Shown: positions 17,313-27,868 of the stretch, one piece after another
Layout of the letters: each line of letters starts with the position of its first letter
Numbering within the stretch: position 1 is the stretch's first letter
Source: Aliarcobacter sp.
GTDB lineage: Bacteria > Campylobacterota > Campylobacteria > Campylobacterales > Arcobacteraceae
Direction: 5' to 3'
DNA length: 38,019 nucleotides
Assembly (NCBI GenBank): GCA_028681275.1
Contig: JAQUIV010000007.1
Location: forward strand, 1-38,019
Notes under the pieces: model-generated
Seen by the model: the letters and a program-made list of their open reading frames with translations, nothing else
Told to the model about the DNA's origin: nothing
Databases searched by the model: none
Translations under genes and position numbers: made by a program

Positions 17313-18317
17313 ATGAAAATAGATGATAATTTTTATATGAAATTGGCTATTGATGAAGCGTGGAAATATCAACTTTTAACTTATCCAAATCCTGCTGTTG
17401 GTTGCGTAATTTTAAAAAATGGTAGATTATTATCAATAGAAGCCCATAAAGAAGCTGGTCAGGCCCATGCTGAAGTAAATGCACTAAAAGCTGCGTATTT
17501 AGTTGATTATCCTAATTCACCACTAAAAACTAAAAGTAAATCTTCTGATATTCATGATTTCTTTTTAGAAAATCATAATGGTTATTTTAATGATTGTGAG
17601 ATATTTGTAACATTAGAACCTTGTAATCATATAGGTAAAACTCCATCATGTGCTAATCTTTTAAAAGTTTTAAAACCAAAAAGAGTAATAATTAGTGTTA
17701 AAGACCCAAATATTAACGCCTCAGGTGGTCTAGAATCGTTAATTAATGCAAACATTGATGTTAGTATTGGGATATTAGAAAAAGAGGGATTAAACCTTAT
17801 TTTACCATTTGTTTCTTGGCAAAATAGAACTTGCATATTTTTTAAGATGGCTCAGACATTAAATGGGACTATAAATGGAAAAATCTCGTCAAATAGAGGT
17901 TTAGCTTATGTTCATATATTAAGAGATAAAATCGACTTATTGGCTATCGGTGGAAATACAGTAAGAATTGATAAACCAACACTTGATAGCAGATATATTC
18001 AAGGTAATAATCCAGATATTTTTATATATAGTAAAAATAAAATATTTGATAAAAATATACCTTTATTTAACATCCCAAATAGAAAAGTAATTATTTCAGA
18101 TGATTTATTTAAATTATTAGATTATAAATTTATTATGATTGAGGGAACTTATAATTTATTGGATAAATTAAAAGAGAGAATAGATTTTATAATATTATTA
18201 ATAAGTCCAAAAATTAAAAATGGAAGTAATGCTTTAAATGAAATAGATATGGATTTTGAAATTATGCATGAAAATTATATTGGAGAAGAGAAGATTGTTT
18301 TTCTAAAAAGAAAATAG
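17313..18317 (+). CDS. ribD: Bifunctional riboflavin synthesis deaminase/reductase
   Basis: Catalyses the deamination and reduction steps that convert the first riboflavin-pathway pyrimidine to the ribitylamino form. The 334-residue protein has an N-terminal cytidine-deaminase-like domain with zinc ligands His52 and catalytic Glu54 (HAEV), Cys104 and Cys113 (PCNHIGKTPSC), and a C-terminal reductase domain (about 175-330) with KMAQTLNGTINGKISSNRG and GGNTVRIDKPTLDSR. The gap between His52 and Cys104 holds a loop of about 30 extra residues compared with the usual RibD. A TATAAT hexamer directly abuts the ATG, and there is no good ribosome site. Confidence 0.94.
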   Translation: MKIDDNFYMKLAIDEAWKYQLLTYPNPAVGCVILKNGRLLSIEAHKEAGQAHAEVNALKAAYLVDYPNSPLKTKSKSSDIHDFFLENHNGYFNDCEIFVTLEPCNHIGKTPSCANLLKVLKPKRVIISVKDPNINASGGLESLINANIDVSIGILEKEGLNLILPFVSWQNRTCIFFKMAQTLNGTINGKISSNRGLAYVHILRDKIDLLAIGGNTVRIDKPTLDSRYIQGNNPDIFIYSKNKIFDKNIPLFNIPNRKVIISDDLFKLLDYKFIMIEGTYNLLDKLKERIDFIILLISPKIKNGSNALNEIDMDFEIMHENYIGEEKIVFLKRK

Positions 18318-18335
18318 TAGCTTTGCTACTATTTT
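18311..18335. terminator. Shared bidirectional terminator of ribD and efp
   Basis: AAAATAGTAGC and GCTACTATTTT form a perfect 11-base-pair stem with a TTT loop. The ribD stop codon lies in one arm and the efp stop codon in the other. T-rich tails exist in both directions. Confidence 0.8.
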
Positions 18336-18889
18336 ACTTTTTCTAAGTATTCACCAGTTCTTGTGTCACATCTAATAACGTCACCCTCAAGAATATGGAA
18401 AGGAATTTGTACAACTGCACCTGATTCTAAAGTAGCAGGTTTTCTACCACCTTGTGAATCACCTTTAAAGTTAGGTGGAGTTTCTACAATTTTAAGTTCT
18501 ACAACCATTGGAGGCTCAACTGTAATAGCTTTTCCATTGTAATACATCATATCACAAGTCATACCATCGATAATCCAGTCAAATGCATCACCAACTTGAT
18601 CGTAAGTTAAACCCTCTTGTTCATAAGTTGCATTATCCATAAATTGTAATAATTCACCATCATCATATAAAAATTGCATTTGTTTTTGTTGTAAGTTTGG
18701 AACTTCACATTTATCACCAGCATGGAAAGTTTTTTCAATTACTTTTCCATTTAAAAATGATTTAATTTTACATCTAACAAACGCTGCACCTTTACCAGGT
18801 TTTACATGTTGATATTCTGTAATTTTATAAGGAACACCATCTACTTCGATTTTTAATCCCTTTTTTAATTCACTCATGCCAATTGCCAT
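18329..18889 (-). CDS. efp: Elongation factor P
   Basis: Relieves ribosome stalling at polyproline stretches. The 186-residue protein has the three-barrel layout of EF-P. The loop [10 protein letters not shown] carries Lys33, the position that receives the activating modification in lysine-type EF-P proteins. The C-terminal signature near residues 150-175 ([21 protein letters not shown]) matches the family. The length is normal. The ATG is preceded by AAGGAGAAA. It lies nine bases after serA in the same operon. Modification genes are not in the window. Confidence 0.97.
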   Translation of the reverse strand: MAIGMSELKKGLKIEVDGVPYKITEYQHVKPGKGAAFVRCKIKSFLNGKVIEKTFHAGDKCEVPNLQQKQMQFLYDDGELLQFMDNATYEQEGLTYDQVGDAFDWIIDGMTCDMMYYNGKAITVEPPMVVELKIVETPPNFKGDSQGGRKPATLESGAVVQIPFHILEGDVIRCDTRTGEYLEKVK

Positions 18890-18898
18890 AGTTTCTCC

Positions 18899-20482
18899 TT
18901 ATATTTCTGCGTAAGCAACAGCAATTGCTGCTTCTAAATTATCAAGTTTTTTTAATATATCTGAACTTGGTTTCTCATCAATAAGAATTACAGCTAAAGC
19001 ACCATCTTTTCCTCTTGATAATCTAAAGTCAGCTATATTGATATTACTATCACCTAAAATTTTACCAACTTCACCAATAACACCTGGTACATCATTGTTT
19101 CTCATTACAATCATTTTACCTTTTGGTTCAATGTCTAAAGGGAAACCATTAATTTCAACGATTCTTTGTACATCATCATTAAATACAGTTCCAGATATTG
19201 TTTTTACACCATTTGGAGTAGTGATTTTGATAGATACTTTATTTTGGTATCCACTGTGGTTAGAAAACTCAGAAGTAGTTAATTCTATACCTTTTTCTTT
19301 TGCAATAAAATTAGCATTTACATAGTTTACTTCATCACCTGAAGAAACAGCTAATACACCAACTGTTGCAAAAGTTTGTAAAGAGTCTAAATATTCAGAT
19401 ACTTCACCCTCTGCTGCAATATTAATTGATCTAATTTCACTTTTACTTAATTGAGCAAGTAAAAATGCCATTTTTTGAGTTAATTCAATATATGGTTTTA
19501 CAAATGAAGGAATTTTACTTTCATCAATTGGTAAATTTAAAGCATTTGGATATGCAATTCCTCTTGCTGATTCAATAGCATTATTTGCTGCTTGAACTGA
19601 AATTTCTCTTTGAGACTCTTTTGTATTTGCTCCTAAGTGAGCAGTTACAGTTACATTTGGTAAATCTAATAAAGGATGACTAGTTGCAGGTTCTTTGATA
19701 AATACATCAATACCAGCCATTGCAATTTTCCCAGATTTTAAGTTCTCATATAATGCATCTTCATTATATAATCCACCTCTTGCGCAGTTGATTAAAACTA
19801 CACCATCTTTCATTTTTGCAATTTCTTCAAAACCTATCATATTGATAGTCTCTTTATTTTTTGGCGTATGAATTGTAATAATATCACAAGATAAAATATC
19901 GTCAAAGTTAGTTGTATATTTGATACCTAAATCAGTTGCTTTAGTTGAAGGAATATATGGATCGTAAGCAATTACATCCATTTCAAATGATTTAGCTCTT
20001 AATGCAACTCTATGACCGATATTTCCAAAACCAATAACACCTAGTTTTTTACCATAAAGTTCATTTCCATACCAATCTTCTCTTTTCCAAACTCTATCAA
20101 TTTTTAATTGATTATGAGCGTAAGGAAACTTTCTCATACAAGATAACATATGTGTCATTGTTAATTCAACAGCTGCTATTGTGTTTGCAGTAGGAACATT
20201 CATTGCGATTATTCCTCTTTTACTACAACCTTCAATATCAACATTATCATAACCAACACCAGCTCTAATAATTGCTTTTAAATTAGTCGCTGCATTTAAA
20301 AACTTTTCATCAACATCTGTTGAAGATCTTGTGATTGCTACTTGAGCATCTTTAATAATATTTAATAGTTCTGTTTTGTCAACGTCTGCTGCATATACGT
20401 AGTTTACATCTTCAGTATTCTGAAGAATTTGTAAACCAGCATCATGTATATGATCACAAACTACGATTGTATGTTTAGCCAT
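18899..20482 (-). CDS. serA: D-3-phosphoglycerate dehydrogenase (long form with ACT domain)
   Basis: Oxidises 3-phosphoglycerate to phosphohydroxypyruvate with NAD, the first step of serine synthesis. The 527-residue protein has the substrate-binding halves flanking a Rossmann NAD-binding domain (KLGVIGFGNIGHRVALRAK, about 145-163), the catalytic INCARGGLY and TAHLGANT (His) segments, an intervening ASB domain, and a C-terminal ACT domain (from about 455, MIVMRNNDVPGVIGEVGK) that usually allows feedback control by serine. The length is typical of the long type. It lies 15 bases after rpsA and nine before efp, so the three are probably co-transcribed. Confidence 0.97.
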   Translation of the reverse strand: MAKHTIVVCDHIHDAGLQILQNTEDVNYVYAADVDKTELLNIIKDAQVAITRSSTDVDEKFLNAATNLKAIIRAGVGYDNVDIEGCSKRGIIAMNVPTANTIAAVELTMTHMLSCMRKFPYAHNQLKIDRVWKREDWYGNELYGKKLGVIGFGNIGHRVALRAKSFEMDVIAYDPYIPSTKATDLGIKYTTNFDDILSCDIITIHTPKNKETINMIGFEEIAKMKDGVVLINCARGGLYNEDALYENLKSGKIAMAGIDVFIKEPATSHPLLDLPNVTVTAHLGANTKESQREISVQAANNAIESARGIAYPNALNLPIDESKIPSFVKPYIELTQKMAFLLAQLSKSEIRSINIAAEGEVSEYLDSLQTFATVGVLAVSSGDEVNYVNANFIAKEKGIELTTSEFSNHSGYQNKVSIKITTPNGVKTISGTVFNDDVQRIVEINGFPLDIEPKGKMIVMRNNDVPGVIGEVGKILGDSNINIADFRLSRGKDGALAVILIDEKPSSDILKKLDNLEAAIAVAYAEI

Positions 20483-20497
20483 TTTAAATAAATCCTA

Positions 20498-22150
20498 TTA
20501 TTTCATTTTATCTTTAATAATATCACCTAAAGTCATAGATGAATCATCATTAACAGATTTTAAAACTTCTCTTTCTTGTTGTTGTTCTAATCTTTTTACA
20601 GATAATCTAACTCTATTTTTTTTAGTGTCAATATTGATAATAACAGCTTCAATTTCATCACCATTTTTTACTTCTTCAGCTTTTAATGGTCCAAAATCTT
20701 CAGTTCTAATTAAACCGTCAAGATTATTTTCTAATTTAATGAAAATTCCGAAATCTTTAGCGTCTTTAACTGTACCTTTTACAATATCACCAATTTTATA
20801 AGCATCTTGGAATTTTTTTGCAGGAGAATCAGCTATTTCTTTAATTGATAATGAAATATTTTCTTTTTCTTTATCTATTTTAATGATTCTAACTTCAACT
20901 TCATCACCTTTTTTGTAAAGTGTTTTACACTTAGCATTTGGTTCCCATGAAGCTTCTTCATTGTGTAATAAACCATCAACATCACCGATGCTTACAAATG
21001 CACCAAAGTCAGTTAATGTAGCAATTTTACCTTTAATTACATCTCCAACTTTGTGTTCGTTAGTGAATTTTGCAAAAGGTTTTTCTTGAAGATTTTTTAA
21101 AGAAACTCTTAATCTTTTTTGTTCGATATTTAATTCGATAACTTCAACATTGATTTCTTCACCAATTGTTAAAAGTTCTTTTGGATTTTTTAAGTTTTTA
21201 TTCCAAGAAATTTCTGAAATATGTAATAAACCTTCGATATCATTTCCTAAATCAACAAATGCACCATAAGATTCAAAATTAGAAACAGTAACAGTAATTG
21301 TATCACCAACTTCTAATTCGTCTTTAATTTCTTCCCAAGGATTAGAAAGTGCAGCTTTGATAGATAATGATAAGTGTTGTTTTGCTTTGTCATAAGATAA
21401 AACTACAACAGAAACTTCGTCACCTTCATTATAATAATTTGCAGGATTTACAGGACCTTTGTATGAGATTTCATTGTAGTTTACTAAACCATCAATTCCA
21501 CCTAAATCTACAAACATTCCATAAGAAGTAATTTTTTTGATAGTTCCAATAACTGGTTCTTTGTTATCTAAAATTTCAGTTACTTTGTTGTCTTTTACTG
21601 CTTTTGATTCTTCAATTAATTTTTTTCTTGAAACAATAATTGAATTTTGAGCTTTATTTACTTTGATAACTTTTGCTTTAACAGTTTTTCCAACTGCTCC
21701 AATAGCTTTTAAGTAAGATTGAGCCATAGGCATGAAATATTCACAACCATCAGCATCTTCGATTATAAAACCACCTCTTTGTTTAACAGAAACGATTTTA
21801 CCTTCAATAGTTACATCTTCTACATTTTCACCATGAGTTTTTACAAAAGCGTCAAATTTTTCTTTTTGTAAAACTTTTTTATGTGAAATACTTGGTCTTT
21901 CACCTCTATTTCCCATTAACATAACAGGAATTGTGTCACCAACTTTGTATTTAACTTCACCACCAATTGTAATTTCAGAAATACTTAATTGACCCTCAAT
22001 TTTTTGACCAACATCAACTAAAACTCTCTCACTTGAGATTTCTACAATTACACCATCAACTACAGAATTATTTTCTGCATTCTCGAAAGACTCATTAAGC
22101 ATTTGCTCAAAATCAAAGTCTTCACCTAAATCAATATCTTCGATACCCAT
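20498..22150 (-). CDS. rpsA: 30S ribosomal protein S1
   Basis: mRNA-binding ribosomal protein. The 550-residue protein contains six consecutive S1 (OB-fold) repeats, recognisable by recurring GxFVDLG..GLLHISE-like cores; the last four (from about residue 195) are the most regular. The acidic N-terminus has the form expected for ribosome docking. The length matches Gram-negative S1. An extended -10 box (TGTATAATC) lies about 40 bases upstream and AAGGAA before the ATG. It appears to lead an rpsA-serA-efp operon. Confidence 0.97.
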   Translation of the reverse strand: MGIEDIDLGEDFDFEQMLNESFENAENNSVVDGVIVEISSERVLVDVGQKIEGQLSISEITIGGEVKYKVGDTIPVMLMGNRGERPSISHKKVLQKEKFDAFVKTHGENVEDVTIEGKIVSVKQRGGFIIEDADGCEYFMPMAQSYLKAIGAVGKTVKAKVIKVNKAQNSIIVSRKKLIEESKAVKDNKVTEILDNKEPVIGTIKKITSYGMFVDLGGIDGLVNYNEISYKGPVNPANYYNEGDEVSVVVLSYDKAKQHLSLSIKAALSNPWEEIKDELEVGDTITVTVSNFESYGAFVDLGNDIEGLLHISEISWNKNLKNPKELLTIGEEINVEVIELNIEQKRLRVSLKNLQEKPFAKFTNEHKVGDVIKGKIATLTDFGAFVSIGDVDGLLHNEEASWEPNAKCKTLYKKGDEVEVRIIKIDKEKENISLSIKEIADSPAKKFQDAYKIGDIVKGTVKDAKDFGIFIKLENNLDGLIRTEDFGPLKAEEVKNGDEIEAVIINIDTKKNRVRLSVKRLEQQQEREVLKSVNDDSSMTLGDIIKDKMK

Positions 22151-22189
22151 TTTATTCCTTCATATTTACCAGTTTTATTAAATGGGATG

Positions 22190-22195
22190 ATTATA
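22190..22195 (-). promoter_or_regulatory. Putative extended -10 box for rpsA-serA-efp
   Basis: The minus strand reads TTCTGTATAATCATCC: a TG dinucleotide followed by a perfect TATAAT, about 39 bases before the rpsA ATG. It lies in the 67-base gap between ispH and rpsA. Confidence 0.6.
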
Positions 22196-22217
22196 CAGAA
22201 AATTGACTTAAAAACTC

Positions 22218-23054
22218 TTAGTTAAATGATTCAATTTTATCTACGACTTGTTGTATTATCCAGTCAGGAGTGCTAGCACCGGCTGTTACGCCACATAAGT
22301 TTTTATTTAAAAACCAAGAATTTTCTAGTTCAGTTTCATTTTCAATTAAGTAAGAATTTGGACAATTTTCTAAACAAATAGAGTGTAATTGTTTAGTATT
22401 TGATGAGTTTTTCCCACCAATTACAATCATTACATCTACTTCTTTTGAAAGATCTCTAGCTGCGTCTTGATTCTCAAATGTTGCATCACAAATAGTATTA
22501 AAAACCCTAACTTCTTTGTTTTTTAAAATCAAATAATTAACAATTTCAAGGTATTTTTCTTTTTTCTTTGTAGTTTGAGCAACGGTAGCTATCTTATTAT
22601 TTTTAAAAGATATTTTTTCCAAATCAGATGGTTCTAAGATTATATGCACATCATCTTGATTTTCTGCGTAAGATTGAACACCTTTAACTTCTGGATGATC
22701 TGCATCTCCAAATATTAAAATTGAGTAACCCTCTTTAGACATTTTTTTAACAATTTGTTGAGGAGTTGTAACAAATGGACAAGTTGCATTTATAACTTTG
22801 GCATTTAATGCTTTTAGATTCTTTAAATCATTTTTTGGGATACCATGGGTTCTAATAATAACGGTATCATTATCTTTTACATCACTTAAATTGTTATATA
22901 AACCAACATTAAAATCATTTTTTAATCTATTGATTTCATCTTGATTATGAATTAATGGACCCATCGTTGCAGAATCTTTGTAATCTTCTGCTATTTTAAT
23001 CGCTCTTTTTACACCAAAACAAAATCCATAGTTTGATGCTAATTTTACTTTCAT
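22218..23054 (-). CDS. ispH: 4-hydroxy-3-methylbut-2-enyl diphosphate reductase
   Basis: Last enzyme of the MEP isoprenoid pathway, a 4Fe-4S protein making IPP and DMAPP. With the ATG at 23054 the protein has 278 residues and starts MKVKLASNYGFCFGVKRAI. The three cluster cysteines are Cys12, Cys92 (NATCPFVT) and Cys189 (NTICDATFENQ), with the conserved HGIPK histidine. A GTG one codon earlier is possible, but the ATG lies at the better spacing from AAGGA. A small hairpin (23066-23082) sits directly upstream of that ribosome site. Confidence 0.96.
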   Translation of the reverse strand: MKVKLASNYGFCFGVKRAIKIAEDYKDSATMGPLIHNQDEINRLKNDFNVGLYNNLSDVKDNDTVIIRTHGIPKNDLKNLKALNAKVINATCPFVTTPQQIVKKMSKEGYSILIFGDADHPEVKGVQSYAENQDDVHIILEPSDLEKISFKNNKIATVAQTTKKKEKYLEIVNYLILKNKEVRVFNTICDATFENQDAARDLSKEVDVMIVIGGKNSSNTKQLHSICLENCPNSYLIENETELENSWFLNKNLCGVTAGASTPDWIIQQVVDKIESFN

Positions 23055-23134
23055 CACTTATCCTTAAAATTGTCCCAATTTTTAGGAACTTTTATTTAAT
23101 TATTTTCTTCTGCGAAGGAAACAATGAGTTGTTT

Positions 23135-24412
23135 TTAATATAATGAGTCTAATATCTCTTTAAAATTTGGGAAAGAAGTATCTATACATTGTGTATCTTC
23201 AATATCCATATCACTATTTAATCCAGCTATTGCAAAACTCATAGCAATTCTGTGGTCTCCATGCGAATTTATAGTAGCCTTATTTATTTTCCCACCTGTA
23301 ATTTCATAACCATCTTCAAACTCTGTATATTCTACACCACAAAGTTTTAGGTTATTTACAACTGAACTTATTCTATCTGATTCTTTAACTCTTAATTCTT
23401 TAGCATTTGATACTTTTGATTTTCCATTTGCTAAACTCATCGCAATTGATAATGCTGGTAATTCATCAATTAACCAAGAGATATTTTCGCTAACTTCCAC
23501 ACCATTTAGTTCTTTGTTAATTACTTCAATATCACCAATTGGTTCATAAACATTTTCTTTTTCAATAAAGTTTACAATAACACCCATTCTTTTTAAAACT
23601 TGATAGGCTTCAATTCTTGTAGGATTTAAAGTTACATTTTTTATTAAAACTCTTGCTTTTGGAGTAATCGCAGCTGCAAGTGCAAAGAAAAATGCAGAAC
23701 TTGGGTCGGTTGGGACTGTAATATTTAAAGGTTTTAAATGTCCAGTTAAAGGATGAATATTTATAAATCCTTCACTATCATTTTCGAGAATTGCTCCCAT
23801 ACCTTTTAACATTCGTTCTGTATGGTCACGAGTAAGTTCATTTTCTTTATATTTAGAAATTCCATTTGCTCTAAGAGCCGCTAAAATCATTGCAGATTTA
23901 ACTTGTGCTGAATCAACAGGTGAATGATAAGTAAATGGTTGAAGTTCTTTTACGCCTCTAATAAATAAAGGAGCTTTATTTCCTTTTTCTCTTCCATCAA
24001 TTAATGCACCAATACTTCTTAGTGGATCAGCAACTCTTTTCATTGGTCTATTTCTTAAGTATTTATCACCTGTTAGTGTAAATGCTCCATCAACGCTAGC
24101 TAATAAACCACAAAATAGTCTCATTGCAGTTCCAGAGTTTCCACAATCAAGAACATCTGATGGTTCAGTTAAAGTTTGTGTTGGAGTGATTTCTACACTT
24201 GAACCATCTCTTTTGATGATTGCGCCAAGCTGTTCAACGATACTTAAAGTATTTAATGTATCTTCAGCTGTTAGATAATTTTTTATATAAGAAGTTTCAT
24301 TTGAAAAAAGTGAAAACATAGCACATCTATGAGATATTGATTTATCACTTGCAATTGAATCTATTTCTATATCAAATGCTTTAGTTAATTTTTTTATAGC
24401 AAACTTTTCCAC
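23135..24412 (-). CDS. aroA: 3-phosphoshikimate 1-carboxyvinyltransferase (EPSP synthase)
   Basis: Shikimate-pathway enzyme joining shikimate 3-phosphate and phosphoenolpyruvate. The 425-residue protein has the N-terminal [13 protein letters not shown] motif (Lys/Ser/Arg substrate binding), [17 protein letters not shown] near 88-104, the LRVKESDRI motif near 340, and [10 protein letters not shown] near 385. The length is normal. The start is GTG at 24412 with AAAAGGAA upstream. It lies 14 bases after pheT, so it is probably transcribed with pheST. Confidence 0.97.
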   Translation of the reverse strand: MEKFAIKKLTKAFDIEIDSIASDKSISHRCAMFSLFSNETSYIKNYLTAEDTLNTLSIVEQLGAIIKRDGSSVEITPTQTLTEPSDVLDCGNSGTAMRLFCGLLASVDGAFTLTGDKYLRNRPMKRVADPLRSIGALIDGREKGNKAPLFIRGVKELQPFTYHSPVDSAQVKSAMILAALRANGISKYKENELTRDHTERMLKGMGAILENDSEGFINIHPLTGHLKPLNITVPTDPSSAFFFALAAAITPKARVLIKNVTLNPTRIEAYQVLKRMGVIVNFIEKENVYEPIGDIEVINKELNGVEVSENISWLIDELPALSIAMSLANGKSKVSNAKELRVKESDRISSVVNNLKLCGVEYTEFEDGYEITGGKINKATINSHGDHRIAMSFAIAGLNSDMDIEDTQCIDTSFPNFKEILDSLY

Positions 24413-24426
24413 TTTTTTCCTTTTGA

Positions 24427-26748
24427 TTATTGTCTTAAACCAATTGATAACTCTTTATTTAGAGCATCTAAAATTGAGTTCATAGTTGTTGTAATATCTT
24501 CTTCTTCCATTGTTTTTTCATCATTTTGTAAAACAAATCTGATTGTTAAACTTTCGTTTTCACCTAATTTTTCATCATTATAAATATCAATTAAATTAAA
24601 TTGTTTGATGTTTGTGTCATTTAAAGAGTTAATTACTTTTTTAATCTCTTTATACTCTAAAGTTTTTGGAGTAATAATAGTTAAATCTTTTTTTGAAGAT
24701 TGGAATTTTGAATATGAAATTGTTTTTACAATATCATTTTCTATTGCTTCAAAATCAATTTCTGCAATAAATGTATCATTTAAATCAAAATCAGCACAAA
24801 CACTTGGATGTAATTTACAAATAAAACCAACAACCTTTCCATCTATTAATACATTTGCATTTTGGTAAGGATGAACAAATGAGTTTGAAATTTCGCTCAT
24901 TGGTTCTAAATCAAATTTTCCAATAGTATTTAATATTTTTTTAGAAAAAGAGAAGAAATCAATATTTTTTGGTTTTCCAGCATTTGAAAAATCTTCAAGT
25001 TCACAAGAACCGGTTTGAATAAATGAGATTTTTTTACTCTCAGCTCTATTTTCATCAAAAATTGTACCAATTTCAAAAAATGCAGTTGAACGAGAACCAA
25101 CTTTAAAGTTATTAGCACAAGCTTCTACTAAATTTAATGTAATTGTAGTTCTGTATGTATTTAATTCTTTTACAATTGGATTAATTAATTCTAATTCATC
25201 TTTAACAGTTTTAAAACCATATTTTTCTAAGTTTTCTTTTGAGCAGAAAACATAAGTTAATGTTTCAAAGAAACCATTTTCAATTGCTTTAAATCTTAAT
25301 CTATTTTTCTTAACTAAGTCATTTGACGTTTTATTTACTCTATTTACTTCATCAATTTCTAATGGTTTTGCAATGATATTGTCTATTCCAATAATTCTTA
25401 CAATCTCTTCTGTAACATCTGCGATATTTTTAATATCATGTCTAAAATATGGAATTTTAACTACTAAAACTTCACCTCTGTCTTTTACTTCAAAACCTAA
25501 TGAATTAAGAATTTTTTCAATCTCAATTTTAGGAATTTCTTGACCAATGATAGCATTTACTTTTTTTACACTAATATCTAGTGTTAATTTTTCTTTATCT
25601 TCTATAAAAGTTTCACTTCCTTTATATATTAAAGCTCCATATTTAGAAACAAATACACTAAAGAAATCAATTCCATACTCTATATTTGGTTCACTTCCCC
25701 TTGAAGCTTTATAATAAACTTCTCCAGTTTTTACTTTAGTTTCATAAACTTTTTTAGAGATTAATTCAGGATTAATATAAGATGCTTCAATGATAAAATT
25801 AGTTTCATCAGCATCTATTTCTTTGTGTTCTACACAAATTTTACTAAGTTGTTCAACACCATAAACATTATCAAAACCTTCAGAATCTTTTTTAACATTT
25901 AATATACATAAATTATTAGAAGCTATTGCTTTTTCTTTTGAATAAGCATTTAAAATAACTCCAGTTGAGTGAGTAACATAAGTTAAAACATTTTTAATAT
26001 CATTTTTATCTTGATATTTTCCAAGAAAACTAGTCCTTAATTTGTGTAAAACATTTAATTTAAAATTTGTAAAATCAATAGCTTTAAAAATTAATGATGA
26101 TTCTATATTACTGTCACATTCTACTTCTAGTACTTGACCAATACCTAAGTTATTGTAGTTAATTTGTTTATCAAATTCAATTAATGAAATATTATAAAAA
26201 GCACTTAACTCTCTTGCTATTCCATTTATACTTAAACAATCACCTCTATTTGCAGTTAATTCAATTTCAATAATTTCATCACTTACTTTTGGATAATCTT
26301 TTAACTCTTTTCCAAGAATTAATTCTCCAATTGAGTTATCTAGTTCTAATATTCCATCATTTAATTTTGGAAGTCCTAATTCAGTTGCTGAACAAATCAT
26401 TCCATTTGATTCAACACCTCTTAATTTAGCTTCTTTAATTATAAAATCATTTCCTAAATCACAACCTAATGTAGCAACTGGTACAAATTGTCCAGCGTCA
26501 ACATTTTTTGCTCCACAAACTATTTGAACTTGATGAGTTCCTAAATCTACTTGACAAATAGATAATTTATCAGCTTCAGGATGTTTTACTCTTTCTAAAA
26601 CTTTTCCAACAACAACTTTAGAAGGGATAGATATTTTTTCAACACTATCAACTTCTAAACCTATTGAGTTTAATGTTTTACAAATTTCATCTGTTGATAT
26701 TTTTGAAATATCTATAAATTCTTCTAACCAACTTCTTGTAATAATCAT
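24427..26748 (-). CDS. pheT: Phenylalanyl-tRNA synthetase beta subunit
   Basis: Beta chain of the alpha2-beta2 enzyme that charges tRNA-Phe. The 773-residue protein has an N-terminal tRNA-binding (EMAP-type) domain (about 38-150, with [22 protein letters not shown]), central B3/4 editing and B5 domains, a catalytic-like core, and a C-terminal ferredoxin-like anticodon-binding domain (about 680-773, [18 protein letters not shown]). The length is within the family range of about 770-800. The ATG overlaps the pheS stop by four bases. Confidence 0.97.
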   Translation of the reverse strand: MIITRSWLEEFIDISKISTDEICKTLNSIGLEVDSVEKISIPSKVVVGKVLERVKHPEADKLSICQVDLGTHQVQIVCGAKNVDAGQFVPVATLGCDLGNDFIIKEAKLRGVESNGMICSATELGLPKLNDGILELDNSIGELILGKELKDYPKVSDEIIEIELTANRGDCLSINGIARELSAFYNISLIEFDKQINYNNLGIGQVLEVECDSNIESSLIFKAIDFTNFKLNVLHKLRTSFLGKYQDKNDIKNVLTYVTHSTGVILNAYSKEKAIASNNLCILNVKKDSEGFDNVYGVEQLSKICVEHKEIDADETNFIIEASYINPELISKKVYETKVKTGEVYYKASRGSEPNIEYGIDFFSVFVSKYGALIYKGSETFIEDKEKLTLDISVKKVNAIIGQEIPKIEIEKILNSLGFEVKDRGEVLVVKIPYFRHDIKNIADVTEEIVRIIGIDNIIAKPLEIDEVNRVNKTSNDLVKKNRLRFKAIENGFFETLTYVFCSKENLEKYGFKTVKDELELINPIVKELNTYRTTITLNLVEACANNFKVGSRSTAFFEIGTIFDENRAESKKISFIQTGSCELEDFSNAGKPKNIDFFSFSKKILNTIGKFDLEPMSEISNSFVHPYQNANVLIDGKVVGFICKLHPSVCADFDLNDTFIAEIDFEAIENDIVKTISYSKFQSSKKDLTIITPKTLEYKEIKKVINSLNDTNIKQFNLIDIYNDEKLGENESLTIRFVLQNDEKTMEEEDITTTMNSILDALNKELSIGLRQ

Positions 26749-27737
26749 TTGAATTGTCCTAATAGTCTTGTATCACTTTCAAATAGTGATCTTAAATCTC
26801 CAATATTATGAATTAGCATTGCAAATCTTTCAATCCCTAATCCAAAAGCGTAACCAGATTTATTTTCATACCCAACAGCTTTGAATACATTTTCATCCAC
26901 AACACCACAACCTAAAACTTCAAGCCATCCTGTTTGTGAACAAACTCTACATCCATCACCTTTACAAAATACACATGAAATATCAACTTCAGCAGATGGT
27001 TCAGTGAATGGGAAAAAAGATGGTCTAAATCTAACTTCAACATCACCAAACATGTGTTGTAAAAATTCAACTAAAACATGTTTTAAATTTGCAAATGAAA
27101 CTTTGTCTGCTTCATCAACAACTAAAGCTTCAATTTGGTGGAACATTGGAGTATGAGTAATATCAAAATCTCTTCTAAATACAGTTCCTGGAGCTATCAT
27201 CCTAATAGGAGTTTTTTGACTTAACATAGTTCTAATTTGAACAGGAGAAGTGTGAGTTCTTAATAAAGTATAATCTTTGTTATAAAAAGTATCTTGCATA
27301 TCTCTTGCTGGGTGATATTTAGGAAGATTTAATGCTTCAAAGTTGTGGAAATCATCTTCAACAAGAGGTCCTTCTTCAACAGCAAAATTAAGATTTTGAA
27401 AATATGTAATAATTCTATTCATTGTTTCAGCAACTGGATGAGTTGCTCCACATGATAATTCGTTGTTAAATCTTGTTACATCAATTTTTTCATTTTCTAA
27501 TTTTTGATTTAATGCAACTTTCTCTAAGATAACTTTTTTAGCTTCTAAAGCATCTGTTATTAAAGTTTTATTTTTGTTTAAATTTTCTGCAAAAGCTTTT
27601 TTCTCTTCATTCGGAACACTCTTCATTTTAGCAAATTCTAAAGTTAAGATACCTTTTTTACCTAAAGTATCAATTCTAAGATTTTCTAACTCTTCAAGTG
27701 ATGTTGCATTGTTTATTTTTTCAATCCACTGTGTCAC
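26745..27737 (-). CDS. pheS: Phenylalanyl-tRNA synthetase alpha subunit
   Basis: Catalytic chain of the tRNA-Phe charging enzyme. The 330-residue protein begins with a helical tRNA-binding coiled coil and continues with the class II core: motif 2 near [20 protein letters not shown] and motif 3 near [11 protein letters not shown] CxxC pair ([12 protein letters not shown]) lies in the core. The start is GTG at 27737, seven bases after GGGAG. A TATAAT box is about 65 bases upstream. It leads the operon pheS-pheT-aroA. Confidence 0.97.
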   Translation of the reverse strand: MTQWIEKINNATSLEELENLRIDTLGKKGILTLEFAKMKSVPNEEKKAFAENLNKNKTLITDALEAKKVILEKVALNQKLENEKIDVTRFNNELSCGATHPVAETMNRIITYFQNLNFAVEEGPLVEDDFHNFEALNLPKYHPARDMQDTFYNKDYTLLRTHTSPVQIRTMLSQKTPIRMIAPGTVFRRDFDITHTPMFHQIEALVVDEADKVSFANLKHVLVEFLQHMFGDVEVRFRPSFFPFTEPSAEVDISCVFCKGDGCRVCSQTGWLEVLGCGVVDENVFKAVGYENKSGYAFGLGIERFAMLIHNIGDLRSLFESDTRLLGQFK

Positions 27738-27803
27738 TTTTTTCTCCCTAAATTTATAAATAATTGTCTTGGATTTAAATTATTTGTATCAGTATTTTTT
27801 GGG

Positions 27804-27809
27804 ATTATA
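27804..27809 (-). promoter_or_regulatory. Putative -10 box for pheS-pheT-aroA
   Basis: The minus strand reads AAGTATAATCCC, a perfect TATAAT about 67 bases before the pheS GTG. It lies back to back with the hit promoter in the same gap. No leader peptide or T-box-like structure was seen in the leader. Confidence 0.5.
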
Positions 27810-27833
27810 CTTAAAGATTTATTAGAGTTTGGT

Positions 27834-27839
27834 TATAAT
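27834..27839 (+). promoter_or_regulatory. Putative -10 box for the hit gene
   Basis: The sequence TTTGGTTATAATATT contains a perfect TATAAT 29 bases before the ATG, followed by CAAGGA as ribosome site. Confidence 0.55.
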
Positions 27840-27868
27840 ATTTTACTATTTAATTTCAAGGAAAAATA

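Noticed and set aside
23055-23057. GTG as the ispH start codon, giving Met-Met at the N-terminus
   Set aside because: It lies too close to the AAGGA site (three bases); the next codon, ATG, has the usual spacing and gives the usual IspH N-terminus.
23114-23134. AACAA/TTGTT hairpin after aroA as terminator
   Set aside because: The stem is short and the minus strand lacks a T-run after it; read-through into ispH seems as likely.
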